Position numbers and translations under genes: made by a program
The notes under the pieces: generated by a model
Databases searched by the model: none
What the model was told of the DNA's origin: nothing
What the model saw: the letters and a program-made list of their open reading frames with translations, nothing else
Source of the DNA: an uncultured beta proteobacterium
GTDB taxonomy: Bacteria; Pseudomonadota; Gammaproteobacteria; Burkholderiales; Rhodocyclaceae
DNA: 35,065 nucleotides
Assembly: GCA_903886975.1 (NCBI GenBank)
Contig: CAISOB010000086.1
Location: forward strand, 1 to 35,065
Reading direction: 5' to 3'
Shown here: in pieces, positions 21,759 through 29,860 of the stretch
Layout: each line of letters opens with the position of its first letter
How positions within the stretch are numbered: position 1 is the stretch's first letter

Positions 21759-23039
21759 CTAAATCTCCGGCAGTTCGCCGCGCAGCCATCTTATAACGGT
21801 GAGCAAGGTATTTTCATCGCCGAAGCCGCCGGCCTTGGTCACGAGTACAAGTTTCTCTTCGTCACTGGCGACACTTTCCGCGACGGGCACGCCTTCGACG
21901 ATGTTGCGTATGACATGCAGATTCATGACGCCGAGCGCGTCGAGCGTCGCATCGGCGCCGTCGCCGCCGAGGAGCACCAGCGTGTGCACCTGCCCGCGCG
22001 CGACGATAGACGCGACGGCGGAGGCCATGATACGCGCGACGCGACGACTGGCGTCGACGAGCGAGGCCCCGGCGATGCGTTCGAGCGGCGCTTCGAGAAC
22101 GAGCAGGCCCAGCCCGGGCGGGGCAGCGCGCAGTTGCGCGATCCAAGAATCGGCGCTCGCGTCGTCGGCGAGGTCGGCCAGCGCCGGCGACAGCGTCGTG
22201 ACGGTCGCGGGCGGCAGTTCTTCGAACAGGCGCGCCACCTGCCGGCGCGACACCGCGTTGGCCGACGTACGCAGCAAGAGTATGTTCCCGCCGGTCTTTG
22301 GCGCCGCCGGCCGCGCCGCCGACCCGCCTTGCGGATGCCAGGCGTCGGCCAGCGCCAGCGCGAGGCCTGCGGAACCGGCGGGCAGTGCCTGTGAGCCGAG
22401 TTTTGCGACAACTTCGGCGAGGGTGATTAGAGCAGCCTGATCTGTGGCTTCGACAACGACGACGTCATGTTTGCGCGCGGCCGCGGTGATCGCCGCACGC
22501 AGTTCGCCGGCCTGGCCCATGCCGACAACCGCTGCGCCCGGAACCAATTCGGTAAATACCGAGGTGCGCATCGGGGTGACCGGATCGCTTCCCGCCGGCG
22601 AGTCCTCGAGCGCCGCGCCATTCACCCACAGCCGCCCGTCATGAATGGTTCGCCCCATCGCCGGATAGGCCGGGCAGAGAACGACGAAGGCGCCAGGGTG
22701 CGCCATGCGCCAGGCTGCCAACGCGCCGGCCAGTTGCGCAGCGACGCTGCCGCGCATGGTCGAATCGATCTTCATATAAAGGCGCGTGACGCCGGCATCG
22801 AGCTGTATTCTCGTCGCATCCCGCGTGCGCGCCGCGGCTTCCTCTCCGGGCAATGCCCTGGTGTTGAGCGACTGGCCGACCGCCGCGAGCGCGGGCAGTG
22901 GTGGAACCTCAGTCGAGCGCTGCAGATAGGACGGCCAGCCACGCTGGGCGAACTGCACGACCGTATCGCCGGCGCCGGTCAAATCGTCGGCCAGAACGGC
23001 GACACGCAAGGCCTGTCCCGTGGCGCTTGAAATATCCAT
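21759..23039 (-). CDS. Four-carbon acid sugar kinase (DUF1537 family)
   Basis: A 426-residue kinase of the DUF1537/OtnK/DtnK family, which phosphorylates C4 sugar acids such as D-threonate, L-threonate or D-erythronate at O4. The start is the ATG at 23039 with a GAGAGGAAA site; a further 55 upstream codons are not conserved. Motifs: VAVLADDLTGAGDTVVQFA at the N-terminus (DDLTGA signature), KIDSTMRGSV (about 99-108) and the C-terminal nucleotide-binding LVLLGGDGADATLDALG and LVLVTKAGGFGDENTL. With the downstream PdxA2 it forms a two-step route to DHAP. The exact sugar acid is unknown. Confidence 0.88.
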   Translation of the reverse strand: MDISSATGQALRVAVLADDLTGAGDTVVQFAQRGWPSYLQRSTEVPPLPALAAVGQSLNTRALPGEEAAARTRDATRIQLDAGVTRLYMKIDSTMRGSVAAQLAGALAAWRMAHPGAFVVLCPAYPAMGRTIHDGRLWVNGAALEDSPAGSDPVTPMRTSVFTELVPGAAVVGMGQAGELRAAITAAARKHDVVVVEATDQAALITLAEVVAKLGSQALPAGSAGLALALADAWHPQGGSAARPAAPKTGGNILLLRTSANAVSRRQVARLFEELPPATVTTLSPALADLADDASADSWIAQLRAAPPGLGLLVLEAPLERIAGASLVDASRRVARIMASAVASIVARGQVHTLVLLGGDGADATLDALGVMNLHVIRNIVEGVPVAESVASDEEKLVLVTKAGGFGDENTLLTVIRWLRGELPEI

Positions 23040-23684
23040 CGCGATTTCCTCTCTCAGAACTCGGGGGTTCCTGCCACCTATGTCGCACGGCAGACCGTTG
23101 GCTCGTTCCTCGGCCTGGCATCGGGACGTGTGCCGCCTGGAGGAGCGTAAGATCACACCCCTGTTATACCGGCACAGTGTCTTGTTTCGCGCTTGTAGTG
23201 TCAAGAGAGATAGCCTGGCTGTTCAGGCCAATCACAGGCAAAATCGCACAGCATGGCGGGCAATTTCGGTGAAAACGCATTTTCATGAGACTCTAGCGGC
23301 CACGCTTAAGCAGCAACATTTTGAATGAGCCGGAGTAACTTTGGACAGCTTCGACAATCACACACCGATTGTGTTGGGACACTGACTCGGTGCGCTGCCA
23401 GAGATCGACTTTTTCTTTTGCAGCAACGGGTTAGGATGATGAAGGCCACCGCCTCGCGGAGGTCGAATTGGCATAGATGGGCATAGTTTGGCGCTCGGAT
23501 TGCCCCAAATTTGCCCCACGAAATCAGGGCGAATACTGGGGCATAGCCCGTCGTGTGCGAGCGTAGTTTTCAAGAGGACTACGCGGCACGGCGCTGGACT
23601 GTGACAGTATACGATGGACGATGCGACTGCCGGAGCCCCGGCCCAATACGTACCATGCTTGAAGCGTTTGACTTCCGTTCTCGA
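23040..23684. other. Gene-poor junction between core and accessory DNA
   Basis: About 645 bp with no gene that I can support. Short open frames here have no recognisable domain. Near 23500-23545 it holds repeated TTGCCCC units with an inverted TGGGGCA, and near 23354-23373 a small inverted repeat (ACAATC, 7 bp, GATTGT). The base composition looks less GC-rich than to the left. It probably marks the left boundary of the defence island; no integrase or tRNA is visible to define an attachment site. Confidence 0.5.
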
Positions 23685-23706
23685 TGTGTATAAAAGTTTA
23701 TACACA
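23685..23706 (+). promoter_or_regulatory. Palindromic operator of the toxin-antitoxin operon
   Basis: A perfect 10-bp inverted repeat with a 2-bp centre: TGTGTATAAA, AG, TTTATACACA. It ends 8 bp before the ATG of the toxin frame. Its position and symmetry fit the autoregulatory operator bound by a HigA-type antitoxin. The AT-rich arms could also include the -10 element (TATAAA). Confidence 0.65.
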
Positions 23707-23714
23707 ATGAAGCA

Positions 23715-24059
23715 ATGAGCGACAAAAAATAGATTCGCTGGGCGGTTTCCGCCTACGACGACTTGTTGGCATTCCCGGACGACCCACGTCGCTCCGCTGG
23801 TTTCCAGTTGGATAAGGTCCAAGTTGATTTGGACTCGGATGACTGGAAGTCGTTCGATGATGTCGGGGCCGGCACCAAGGAAATCCGCGTTCGGGAGGCC
23901 ATCGGCATATATCGGGTGATGTGCATCGCCAAGTTCGAGGAAGCCGTGTATGTCCTGCACTGCTTCCAGAAGAAGACTGAGGTGACCAGCAAGCAGGACA
24001 AGGGCATTGCCGAGGCGCGCTACCGCGCCGTGGTCAACGCGAGAAAGACACAGAAATGA
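23715..24059 (+). pseudogene. HigB/RelE-type toxin with early in-frame stop codon
   Basis: The frame starts ATG at 23715 (MSDKK) and meets TAG at 23730-23732, then continues open as IRWAVSAYDDLLAFPDD through to TGA at 24057. The continuing protein resembles Gp49/HigB-like RelE-superfamily toxins (phage-derived Gp49-like family), with DDVGAGTKEIRV, YRVMCIAKFEEAVYVLHCFQKK and the C-terminal RYRAVVNARKTQK. Without the stop it would be about 114 residues, the usual size. It may be dead, or translated from an internal TTG (23763), which would remove about 16 N-terminal residues. The antitoxin start overlaps its stop (ATGA). Confidence 0.75.
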
Positions 24060-24388
24060 AGATCGACACCGAAATCCGCCATGTGACGAAGCCGGGAGCG
24101 AACCTCTTCCTGGAGCTTGGCTTCGCACCCGCTGAAGCCAAGCGTTTGCAAGCAGCTTCTCGCAAACAGATCAACGACACCCAGTTGCTGAAGCAGCAAC
24201 TGATGGACGAGCTGTCCACCTGGATTACCGAGCATCACCTGAAGCAAGCCGAGGCAGCCGCAATTCTGATGATTTCGCGTCCGCGCGTGTCCGACGTGGT
24301 GAACAAGAATACAGCCAAGTTCACCATTGACACGCTGGTGGAAATGTTCAGCCGCGTCGGTAAGCCAGTCAAGCTGGCCATCGGTTGA
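24056..24388 (+). CDS. HigA-like antitoxin (XRE-family helix-turn-helix)
   Basis: A 110-residue protein with a helix-turn-helix of the HigA/HTH_37 type: LKQAEAAAILMISRPRVSDVVN (about 62-83) is the DNA-binding helix pair, followed by FTIDTLVEMFSRVGKPVKLAIG. It overlaps the toxin frame by 4 bp, in the HigBA order toxin then antitoxin. It should neutralise the toxin and repress the operon through the palindrome at 23685-23706. The gene is intact although the toxin frame carries a stop. Confidence 0.85.
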   Translation: MKIDTEIRHVTKPGANLFLELGFAPAEAKRLQAASRKQINDTQLLKQQLMDELSTWITEHHLKQAEAAAILMISRPRVSDVVNKNTAKFTIDTLVEMFSRVGKPVKLAIG

Positions 24389-24784
24389 CGCGCTGAACGA
24401 CTGAGAACAGGACGCCGGCGTGTCCATGAAATTTGCCTACGAGTGATTTGAGTGGAATGGAAACTTCCTGATCAGCGGGTTTTTTGCCTGATCGGAAAAG
24501 GCGACTGCTGTATTGCATGTAATTGACCATTATATTGCATCGGACATGACCGTCCGTTTGCATTACTGTTGACCGGAAACGGATTACAAAGCGGCCAAAG
24601 CCTAAGCAACCCCATCGGCCCGCTCATCGGCCATTGCTGCCACTCTTACCTCGGTCGGTTCTGGTCGCTATGAATTGCTCAACGGACATTCGGCGATTAA
24701 CGAGTCTGCCAAGACGCCAGCGCCATTTTTGGCCTTTGCATGCGGAGTCGCATACTGCCCGTCGGCCGCAGTGCCAGCGGTGAG
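24389..24784. other. Non-coding stretch downstream of the reverse transcriptase
   Basis: About 396 bp between the antitoxin and the 3' end of the convergent RT gene. I see no supportable gene. A GCGGGTTTTTTG run with flanking CTGATC repeats (about 24470-24500) could be a terminator remnant for the toxin-antitoxin operon. The stretch from about 24590 to 24720 is GC-variable and may fold, but I cannot name an RNA family. Confidence 0.4.
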
Positions 24785-26398
24785 CTAACCCGAAACATTC
24801 CCAAGCAAGTAGTCCAGCTCAAGATCGAAATCATCATCGGCACCAACGTAGTCATTTGCCACGACCGGCTTGACTGTGATCGGAAGGGTAGCGGCTTCGT
24901 CGTAAAACGAAACGCCGGCCGCTTTCATCGGGCCGAAATGCTTGCTGGCGGCTACAAAGTCGACACCACCAAGATTGGGGAGCCAACCCTTCAAATTCGC
25001 CTCGTAGGCGAGAAGCCATTGACTCTCGCGCAACTCCCCCTCGTGCATCAGCGCCTCAAGGCCCGAGACATCCACCGGCCCGAGGACGAGCCCTTTCGAT
25101 ATTGCATGCAGGGCGCAAAGGGCCACGCAGGGGTCGGATGCCAGAAGGGACTGCTCTACGGTCTTTGCGTCAAGTATGCAGCCAAGGCAGATCGCGCCCC
25201 AAAGCCCCCAGACCACTTCGCTGCCATGATGCAGTGGCGCGTGGTGCTCGATCAGTTGCTGCAAGGATTCTGCGATGCGGGACAAATCAAGCGGCATGCG
25301 CAGGTGATATTTGTATAGCTCACCAATCACTGCTGGCGCTGTCCCGGGCTCAACGGCCAGGCATTGAAGCAACAGGCTTTCGTAGAGCGCCCAGTTCTTC
25401 TCGAAAATATTCACCGACCGCGTGCGCTGGACCGAATAACGAAGAATGGCCTCTTCGCGGTTACTCGCGGCCAACTCGAAAGCCCTCCCAAAATAGCTCA
25501 GCAGGTCCGTTTGCTGGGTGCCTGCAGACACTGCACGGAAGGCAAACAAGCGGAGATGCGAAACCCAGGACGCCTCAAGTTCCGAAGGGAGTTCGGTAAT
25601 CCGGGTCTTCCTCGGGTTCAATTGAAGCTGAAGGTCGCCGATCAAATGCTGCAACTGTCCCAATGTTTCTTCCGCCTCGGCTATCGTCCGAAAACCACAG
25701 CCAATATCGTCGATGTAGCGGAATCCGCGTTTAGTGATCGTCCCGCCGAGCTTGGTATCCACGGAGGAAAGAATGGCCTCGGCGATGGCGAGCGACGTAT
25801 CCGGCCCTATGGGGATGCCGACTGTCTGTTTGTCCTGGCCGTTTCGTATCGCCAAGTCCAGAACATTGCCCAGCAGAGAGTAGTCATTCTGCTTAGCTTT
25901 CGCCACGCTCTTGATATGCAGCGCCCAAGGAATCGAATGGGTGTAAATGCTTGGATAGAACTGGCTCAGGTCAGTGGTGAGCAGGTATCGGGACGCGACT
26001 CGGGAGCGCGCCCGCGCCACGGGCATTGCATCAAATGCGTGGCGCGTATTAATGGCGCGGTGACCATGCTTCAGGTATCGCGGCGTGGTCAGAGAAATCG
26101 GCGATATGGCACACGCAGATTTCAGCGTCCCCCATCCTTCGACGACAGCGCGAGCAATCTGATACTGGTTGACCGGATTGGGTATGGTCAGTTTTCTTCG
26201 GAGGGTTCCAGACCGGGCCTGGTTATGAATCGCCGGCAATGTCGTCAGGTTGGACTTGCTTCCCTTCTTGGTGAGGTCCAGATGCAGCACCGCCGGCGCC
26301 GTATCCGCGAAAGCGCCGAACGACTTCGTGTTGAACGGCGGGGGCAACTCCTTGGGGAAGTAGCCACGCGCGAGCAGATTGGAGAGCGGCGAGGTCAT
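24785..26398 (-). CDS. Abi/UG-type reverse transcriptase (probable antiphage DRT)
   Basis: A 537-residue RNA-directed DNA polymerase. The palm carries motif A TTDLSQFYPSIYTHSIPWAL (Asp143), motif B GIPIGPDTSLAIAE (from residue 194) and motif C FRYIDDIG (Asp230, Asp231; YIDD instead of the usual YADD), so it is probably active. The N-terminus reads LLARGYFPKELPPPF. Residues from about 290 to 537 form a long, mostly helical extension without nuclease or maturase motifs. This architecture fits the Abi/unknown-group RTs that act in phage defence; the exact group is not clear. It is the last gene of the defence operon, its ATG overlapping the HEPN gene stop. No retron NAXXH or VTG motif and no group II intron maturase domain was seen. 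Confidence 0.85.
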   Translation of the reverse strand: MTSPLSNLLARGYFPKELPPPFNTKSFGAFADTAPAVLHLDLTKKGSKSNLTTLPAIHNQARSGTLRRKLTIPNPVNQYQIARAVVEGWGTLKSACAISPISLTTPRYLKHGHRAINTRHAFDAMPVARARSRVASRYLLTTDLSQFYPSIYTHSIPWALHIKSVAKAKQNDYSLLGNVLDLAIRNGQDKQTVGIPIGPDTSLAIAEAILSSVDTKLGGTITKRGFRYIDDIGCGFRTIAEAEETLGQLQHLIGDLQLQLNPRKTRITELPSELEASWVSHLRLFAFRAVSAGTQQTDLLSYFGRAFELAASNREEAILRYSVQRTRSVNIFEKNWALYESLLLQCLAVEPGTAPAVIGELYKYHLRMPLDLSRIAESLQQLIEHHAPLHHGSEVVWGLWGAICLGCILDAKTVEQSLLASDPCVALCALHAISKGLVLGPVDVSGLEALMHEGELRESQWLLAYEANLKGWLPNLGGVDFVAASKHFGPMKAAGVSFYDEAATLPITVKPVVANDYVGADDDFDLELDYLLGNVSG

Positions 26399-27126
26399 GC
26401 CATATCGGGCTTGTAGGCCAGCACGAAGGCGTCGAACAAAGTGGTGATGGCTCCAAAGTTTTCGTTGGCGGCGAGAGTATCGATGTCGAACCCCAAGCAG
26501 ACTTCCACATCCTTCTGCGACAGGTAGTTGGCGTGAATCAGCACCTCACGGATTTGGTCAGCATCGTCGGCATATTCGCGCTCGTCGGGGTCGTGATTCT
26601 GAAGCAGGAAGGCCCGGAAACAATTCTCAATGATGGGTTTTGAGTGGGCCTGGATTTCTGCCACCACCCGCAGCACTTCGGCAATCTTGGTTTCGAGTGC
26701 GGCTTGGGTGCTATAGAGAATCTGGCCGTTCGGGTGGGCGGTTTCGTTACGGTCATCCACCAGCTTGGCATAGGTGCCGATCTTGCCGTTGTCGCAAGCA
26801 ATGAGCTTGAGCAAGCGCAGGATGCTGCGCTCGTTCACGGTGCTGAACACGAAGGGCGAGGACGCGCCCATCATGGTTTTTTCAACCTCCCTGCCGAAGC
26901 CAATCAGCCCTTTCTCGAAGTCATCCGGTCGATTCTGCTTGATCTGCCAGATGTTGAAATACATGAAGCTCATGGTGAGCATGTGGTAAGCCAAGAAGGC
27001 GAACTGGTACTTGCCGTGCGTGTAATTCGTCTCGAAGGCCTCCCACAAGAACTCGATGTATTCCTGCTCCTTCGGCGTCTGGAAGGAGATCGGCAGGAAT
27101 GCGGCGAGTTCGGTGGCTTCTTCCAT
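26395..27126 (-). CDS. HEPN-motif protein paired with the reverse transcriptase
   Basis: A helical 243-residue protein of no family I can name. It contains RNETAH at residues 126-131 (DDRNETAHPNG), which fits the R-x4-6-H motif with a polar residue after Arg found in HEPN ribonucleases of toxin-antitoxin, Abi and CRISPR systems. I take the ATG at 27126, 7 bp after herA; an upstream in-frame start at 27195 would overlap herA by about 60 bp. The gene ends in a 4-bp overlap with the RT start, so both are translationally coupled. Inference: an RNase effector controlled by the RT. Confidence 0.65.
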   Translation of the reverse strand: MEEATELAAFLPISFQTPKEQEYIEFLWEAFETNYTHGKYQFAFLAYHMLTMSFMYFNIWQIKQNRPDDFEKGLIGFGREVEKTMMGASSPFVFSTVNERSILRLLKLIACDNGKIGTYAKLVDDRNETAHPNGQILYSTQAALETKIAEVLRVVAEIQAHSKPIIENCFRAFLLQNHDPDEREYADDADQIREVLIHANYLSQKDVEVCLGFDIDTLAANENFGAITTLFDAFVLAYKPDMA

Positions 27127-27133
27127 GGGCGGC

Positions 27134-28825
27134 TCATCGTTCTTGACTACGCCACCGCTTGACAATGGCGTCCACGTCGAGCTCCGTCGGACCATCTATC
27201 CACATTGAGTAGAAGTCCACGTCGTCGCTGTTGGGCGTCGGGTTCGGTTTGTCAAATTGGAGCCGCGTCGGAAGTGGAACAGCCTCGCCAAGAACCAATG
27301 CTTCCCCACGCCCCAAACCTGCAAGGATGCTGACCAAGTCTCCTTCGCTCTCGGGAACGAGGCTACGGACATAGGCCTGATCGGCGGGATTCGTTATACG
27401 CAGACAAATGAATGTTCCGCATTGGGCGAGGACTGTTTCGGATACCTCGTGTGGGCGCTGGCTAACGATCGCCAAGCCAACACCGTACTTACGTCCCTCT
27501 TTCGCGATGCGCTCCATCGACTTTCTGGAACCGGCGAACTGACTTTCGCTTGCGCGAGGAATGTAAGCATGCGCCTCCTCGCACATTAGGAGAATTGGAA
27601 ACTCACGGTACTTTGGGTTCCAGTAGTTGAACTCGAAAGCCAATCGGCCAATCTGGGCGGCGACTGTAGGGCGGACGTCAAATGGCACCGATGACAAGTC
27701 AATTACTGTAACAGCAGACTTCTGCGCGCCGAGTCCCACGAAATCGCGCAACATCGCTGACAATGACGCAGAGCTGTTGCGCTTGGTCGGCTTCAAAAGG
27801 AAATCGTACCTCGTGTCATTGAGCTTACTTTCGATTCGCATTAGAAAGCGATCGAAATCACCGAACATAGGCCCTTGACGGTTGCCTACGCGCTCGATGT
27901 TTTTCTCTCTGACCTTGGTAATAACTTCGTCCAAAGAGAAGTAAATTGGCGTGTCTACCGTTACTCTTGGTAGCCCAAGCGCGGCTGCGGGTAAACTATT
28001 CTCTTTCTGTCGCCCCTCAAAAAGACAATCCCGGAAGAATGCCGTCTGGTTTGTCGCCTCCCGTTCGCTGTGTTCGATCAACAAATCACATAGCTCTGCA
28101 TAGGTCATTAACCAATACGGGATTTCCAATTCTCTCGCGTCAACATGCCGGACAATCGTATCTTCAAAGGCGTAATGTCGACTCCCGTCTTCCCTCTTCC
28201 AGCAATATTCCCCGTGTAAGTCCAAGATGATGATGTGGGCGCGGGGCATGATGGCCACCGTGCGCTGGACCAAAGCGGCCACCGTCCAAGATTTTCCCGA
28301 TCCGGTCTGCCCGAGTATTGCGAAGTGACGCCCGAACAAATTGGATGGGTCGAGACAGACTTTTAGCGACGGATGTGTCGCCACCGTCCCCACGGAAAAG
28401 CCCTTTGCCTGAAAGCGCTCAAACATCTTGGCGATATCCGTGGAACTGATCGCATGAACTTCAGCGCCGGTTGTCGGATACTGGCCGACTCCACGGTCAA
28501 ACTGCCCATCGACACAGATGGAGCCGATCGGCGTGAGTCGCGCGATCCGCTTCGCGAAGGGCAATCGTGCGGTGTCCTCGCCTGGCGTCTCGATCGTTGG
28601 CGCAGCTAGTGCCTCCTGTTCCGTCATGCGCGTGACGACGGCAACAATGTTCACATCGTTCTGCCGGATGGCGACGTACGAGCCGAGCTGCCCTACAAGA
28701 ATATCCTCGTCACCAATTGTGATAGTCGGTGCACGTCCCTGATCGTCTTCGACGAGTGAAGCCGTGAGCTGATTCCCCTGAACATCGACGACGTATCCGA
28801 TCACGGTTTTGGCGAGTTGCGGCAT
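27134..28825 (-). CDS. HerA-type hexameric ATPase of a SIR2-HerA system
   Basis: A 563-residue HerA/FtsK-superfamily ATPase. An N-terminal beta-barrel (HAS-barrel; IGYVVDVQGNQLTASL) leads to Walker A GQTGSGKSW (K178), the HerA-type segment IIILDLHGEYCW after it, Walker B ILLMCEEAHAYIP and the SQRPHEVSETVLAQ region that carries the arginine finger. HerA proteins pump or unwind DNA as hexamers; in defence they partner with SIR2, DUF4297 or NurA effectors. It follows the SIR2 gene by 3 bp, as in SIR2-HerA (Nezha) operons. Confidence 0.9.
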   Translation of the reverse strand: MPQLAKTVIGYVVDVQGNQLTASLVEDDQGRAPTITIGDEDILVGQLGSYVAIRQNDVNIVAVVTRMTEQEALAAPTIETPGEDTARLPFAKRIARLTPIGSICVDGQFDRGVGQYPTTGAEVHAISSTDIAKMFERFQAKGFSVGTVATHPSLKVCLDPSNLFGRHFAILGQTGSGKSWTVAALVQRTVAIMPRAHIIILDLHGEYCWKREDGSRHYAFEDTIVRHVDARELEIPYWLMTYAELCDLLIEHSEREATNQTAFFRDCLFEGRQKENSLPAAALGLPRVTVDTPIYFSLDEVITKVREKNIERVGNRQGPMFGDFDRFLMRIESKLNDTRYDFLLKPTKRNSSASLSAMLRDFVGLGAQKSAVTVIDLSSVPFDVRPTVAAQIGRLAFEFNYWNPKYREFPILLMCEEAHAYIPRASESQFAGSRKSMERIAKEGRKYGVGLAIVSQRPHEVSETVLAQCGTFICLRITNPADQAYVRSLVPESEGDLVSILAGLGRGEALVLGEAVPLPTRLQFDKPNPTPNSDDVDFYSMWIDGPTELDVDAIVKRWRSQER

Positions 28826-28828
28826 TAG

Positions 28829-29857
28829 TCATACCTCCTTTGCGAGACGTTCGAAGCTCCAAAGGTCGGTATGTCCCGGCCCTGTTGTTCCCTTCAGAGA
28901 GCACTGTGTCTCGGTAACTACAATTACGTTGGCCTTGGGGCTCCATCGATTCCAGGCGGTTGCACTGAGGGCCTTGGTGAAGATCAAAACCGTGAAGTCG
29001 GTTCGGGCAAGCGCAGCTTCTATGACTGCATTCACGTGCTCATCGGCAAACCCGTACCCAATGCATACGAGTCGGTTGATTGGTGCGGCGTTGTGTGCCA
29101 AGCAACCGCGAAAAATGGACCAAAGCGCGGAGTATGGCGGGTTCATCGTGTCCGCCGCTTTCCTGCGTTGCGGCGGAACCATGAGCCTCTTTGTTCCGGC
29201 CGGCGGCCCAACATCGTACCCGCGCCGGCGAACTCCGTGAGTCGGGCACTCGTACCAACCGAGCGATCCGTGGAGCTTCAGGAGGTGGATGGGCTTCACG
29301 GTTTCGTCGAACTGTTTGCCTTTATGCGTCCCGCGAATCCGCCCAATGCGTTCCTCAAATACCGCAGGATCGAAGTATGAATGCTCCGCACCGAGGTAGC
29401 CGTCGATCACTCGTACCCTGACATGTGCAGACGCTCTCTCGATGAGCGGATCGTAATTGAGGCTGAATACCTTGACGCTCGGGTCTGCGTGTCCCGCAAT
29501 CCGACGGACAAATTCGCCGTGCAGCTCCAGCGGCGGAGTCTTGGACATGAACAGTTCCGCTAGCGCGTCAGTTACCAGATGCCGGTACGGGGTATCGATT
29601 GCCCCGCCATCGTCCAAGAGGTCCAAAGCACTTTCAATCCCGTTTGCGCCACTATTGAGCTTGGCTTGAATGTCATCACGCTTCGAGGGATCTGTGATCG
29701 AGTCCTTAATGAGGTCCCAAAGTTGGAACGCGAGTGGGTAACCGTTCCCGTTAAGGTACGAGGAACCAGCGCCGAGGAGATAGCCGACGCGCTGCGACTT
29801 GAGTTGTTGGGCTACCTTCGCCTCAAGCTCAGTCGTGAAGCCGAATGCCGCGACCAT
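28829..29857 (-). CDS. SIR2-domain protein (predicted NADase effector)
   Basis: A 342-residue protein made mostly of a SIR2-like domain. Motifs in order: GYLLGAGSSYLNG (GAG at 29-31), FSLNYDPLIE with the catalytic-type Asn134, KLHGSLGW with His196 and CIGYGFADEHVN at 266-276. Bacterial SIR2 effectors of this kind degrade NAD+ on phage infection. It starts 3 bp after the hsdMS stop and is followed after 3 bp by herA. No second domain is evident. Confidence 0.88.
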   Translation of the reverse strand: MVAAFGFTTELEAKVAQQLKSQRVGYLLGAGSSYLNGNGYPLAFQLWDLIKDSITDPSKRDDIQAKLNSGANGIESALDLLDDGGAIDTPYRHLVTDALAELFMSKTPPLELHGEFVRRIAGHADPSVKVFSLNYDPLIERASAHVRVRVIDGYLGAEHSYFDPAVFEERIGRIRGTHKGKQFDETVKPIHLLKLHGSLGWYECPTHGVRRRGYDVGPPAGTKRLMVPPQRRKAADTMNPPYSALWSIFRGCLAHNAAPINRLVCIGYGFADEHVNAVIEAALARTDFTVLIFTKALSATAWNRWSPKANVIVVTETQCSLKGTTGPGHTDLWSFERLAKEV

Positions 29858-29860
29858 GTC

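Noticed and set aside
23040..23684. Integrase remnant or attachment site at the island boundary
   Set aside because: TTGCCCC repeats are suggestive, but I could find no tRNA end, no direct repeat at the other side and no recombinase motif.
24785..26398. Retron or group II intron origin of the reverse transcriptase
   Set aside because: No retron-type NAXXH or VTG motifs, no msr/msd-like sequence upstream (the gene overlaps its upstream neighbour), and no maturase or endonuclease domain were seen.
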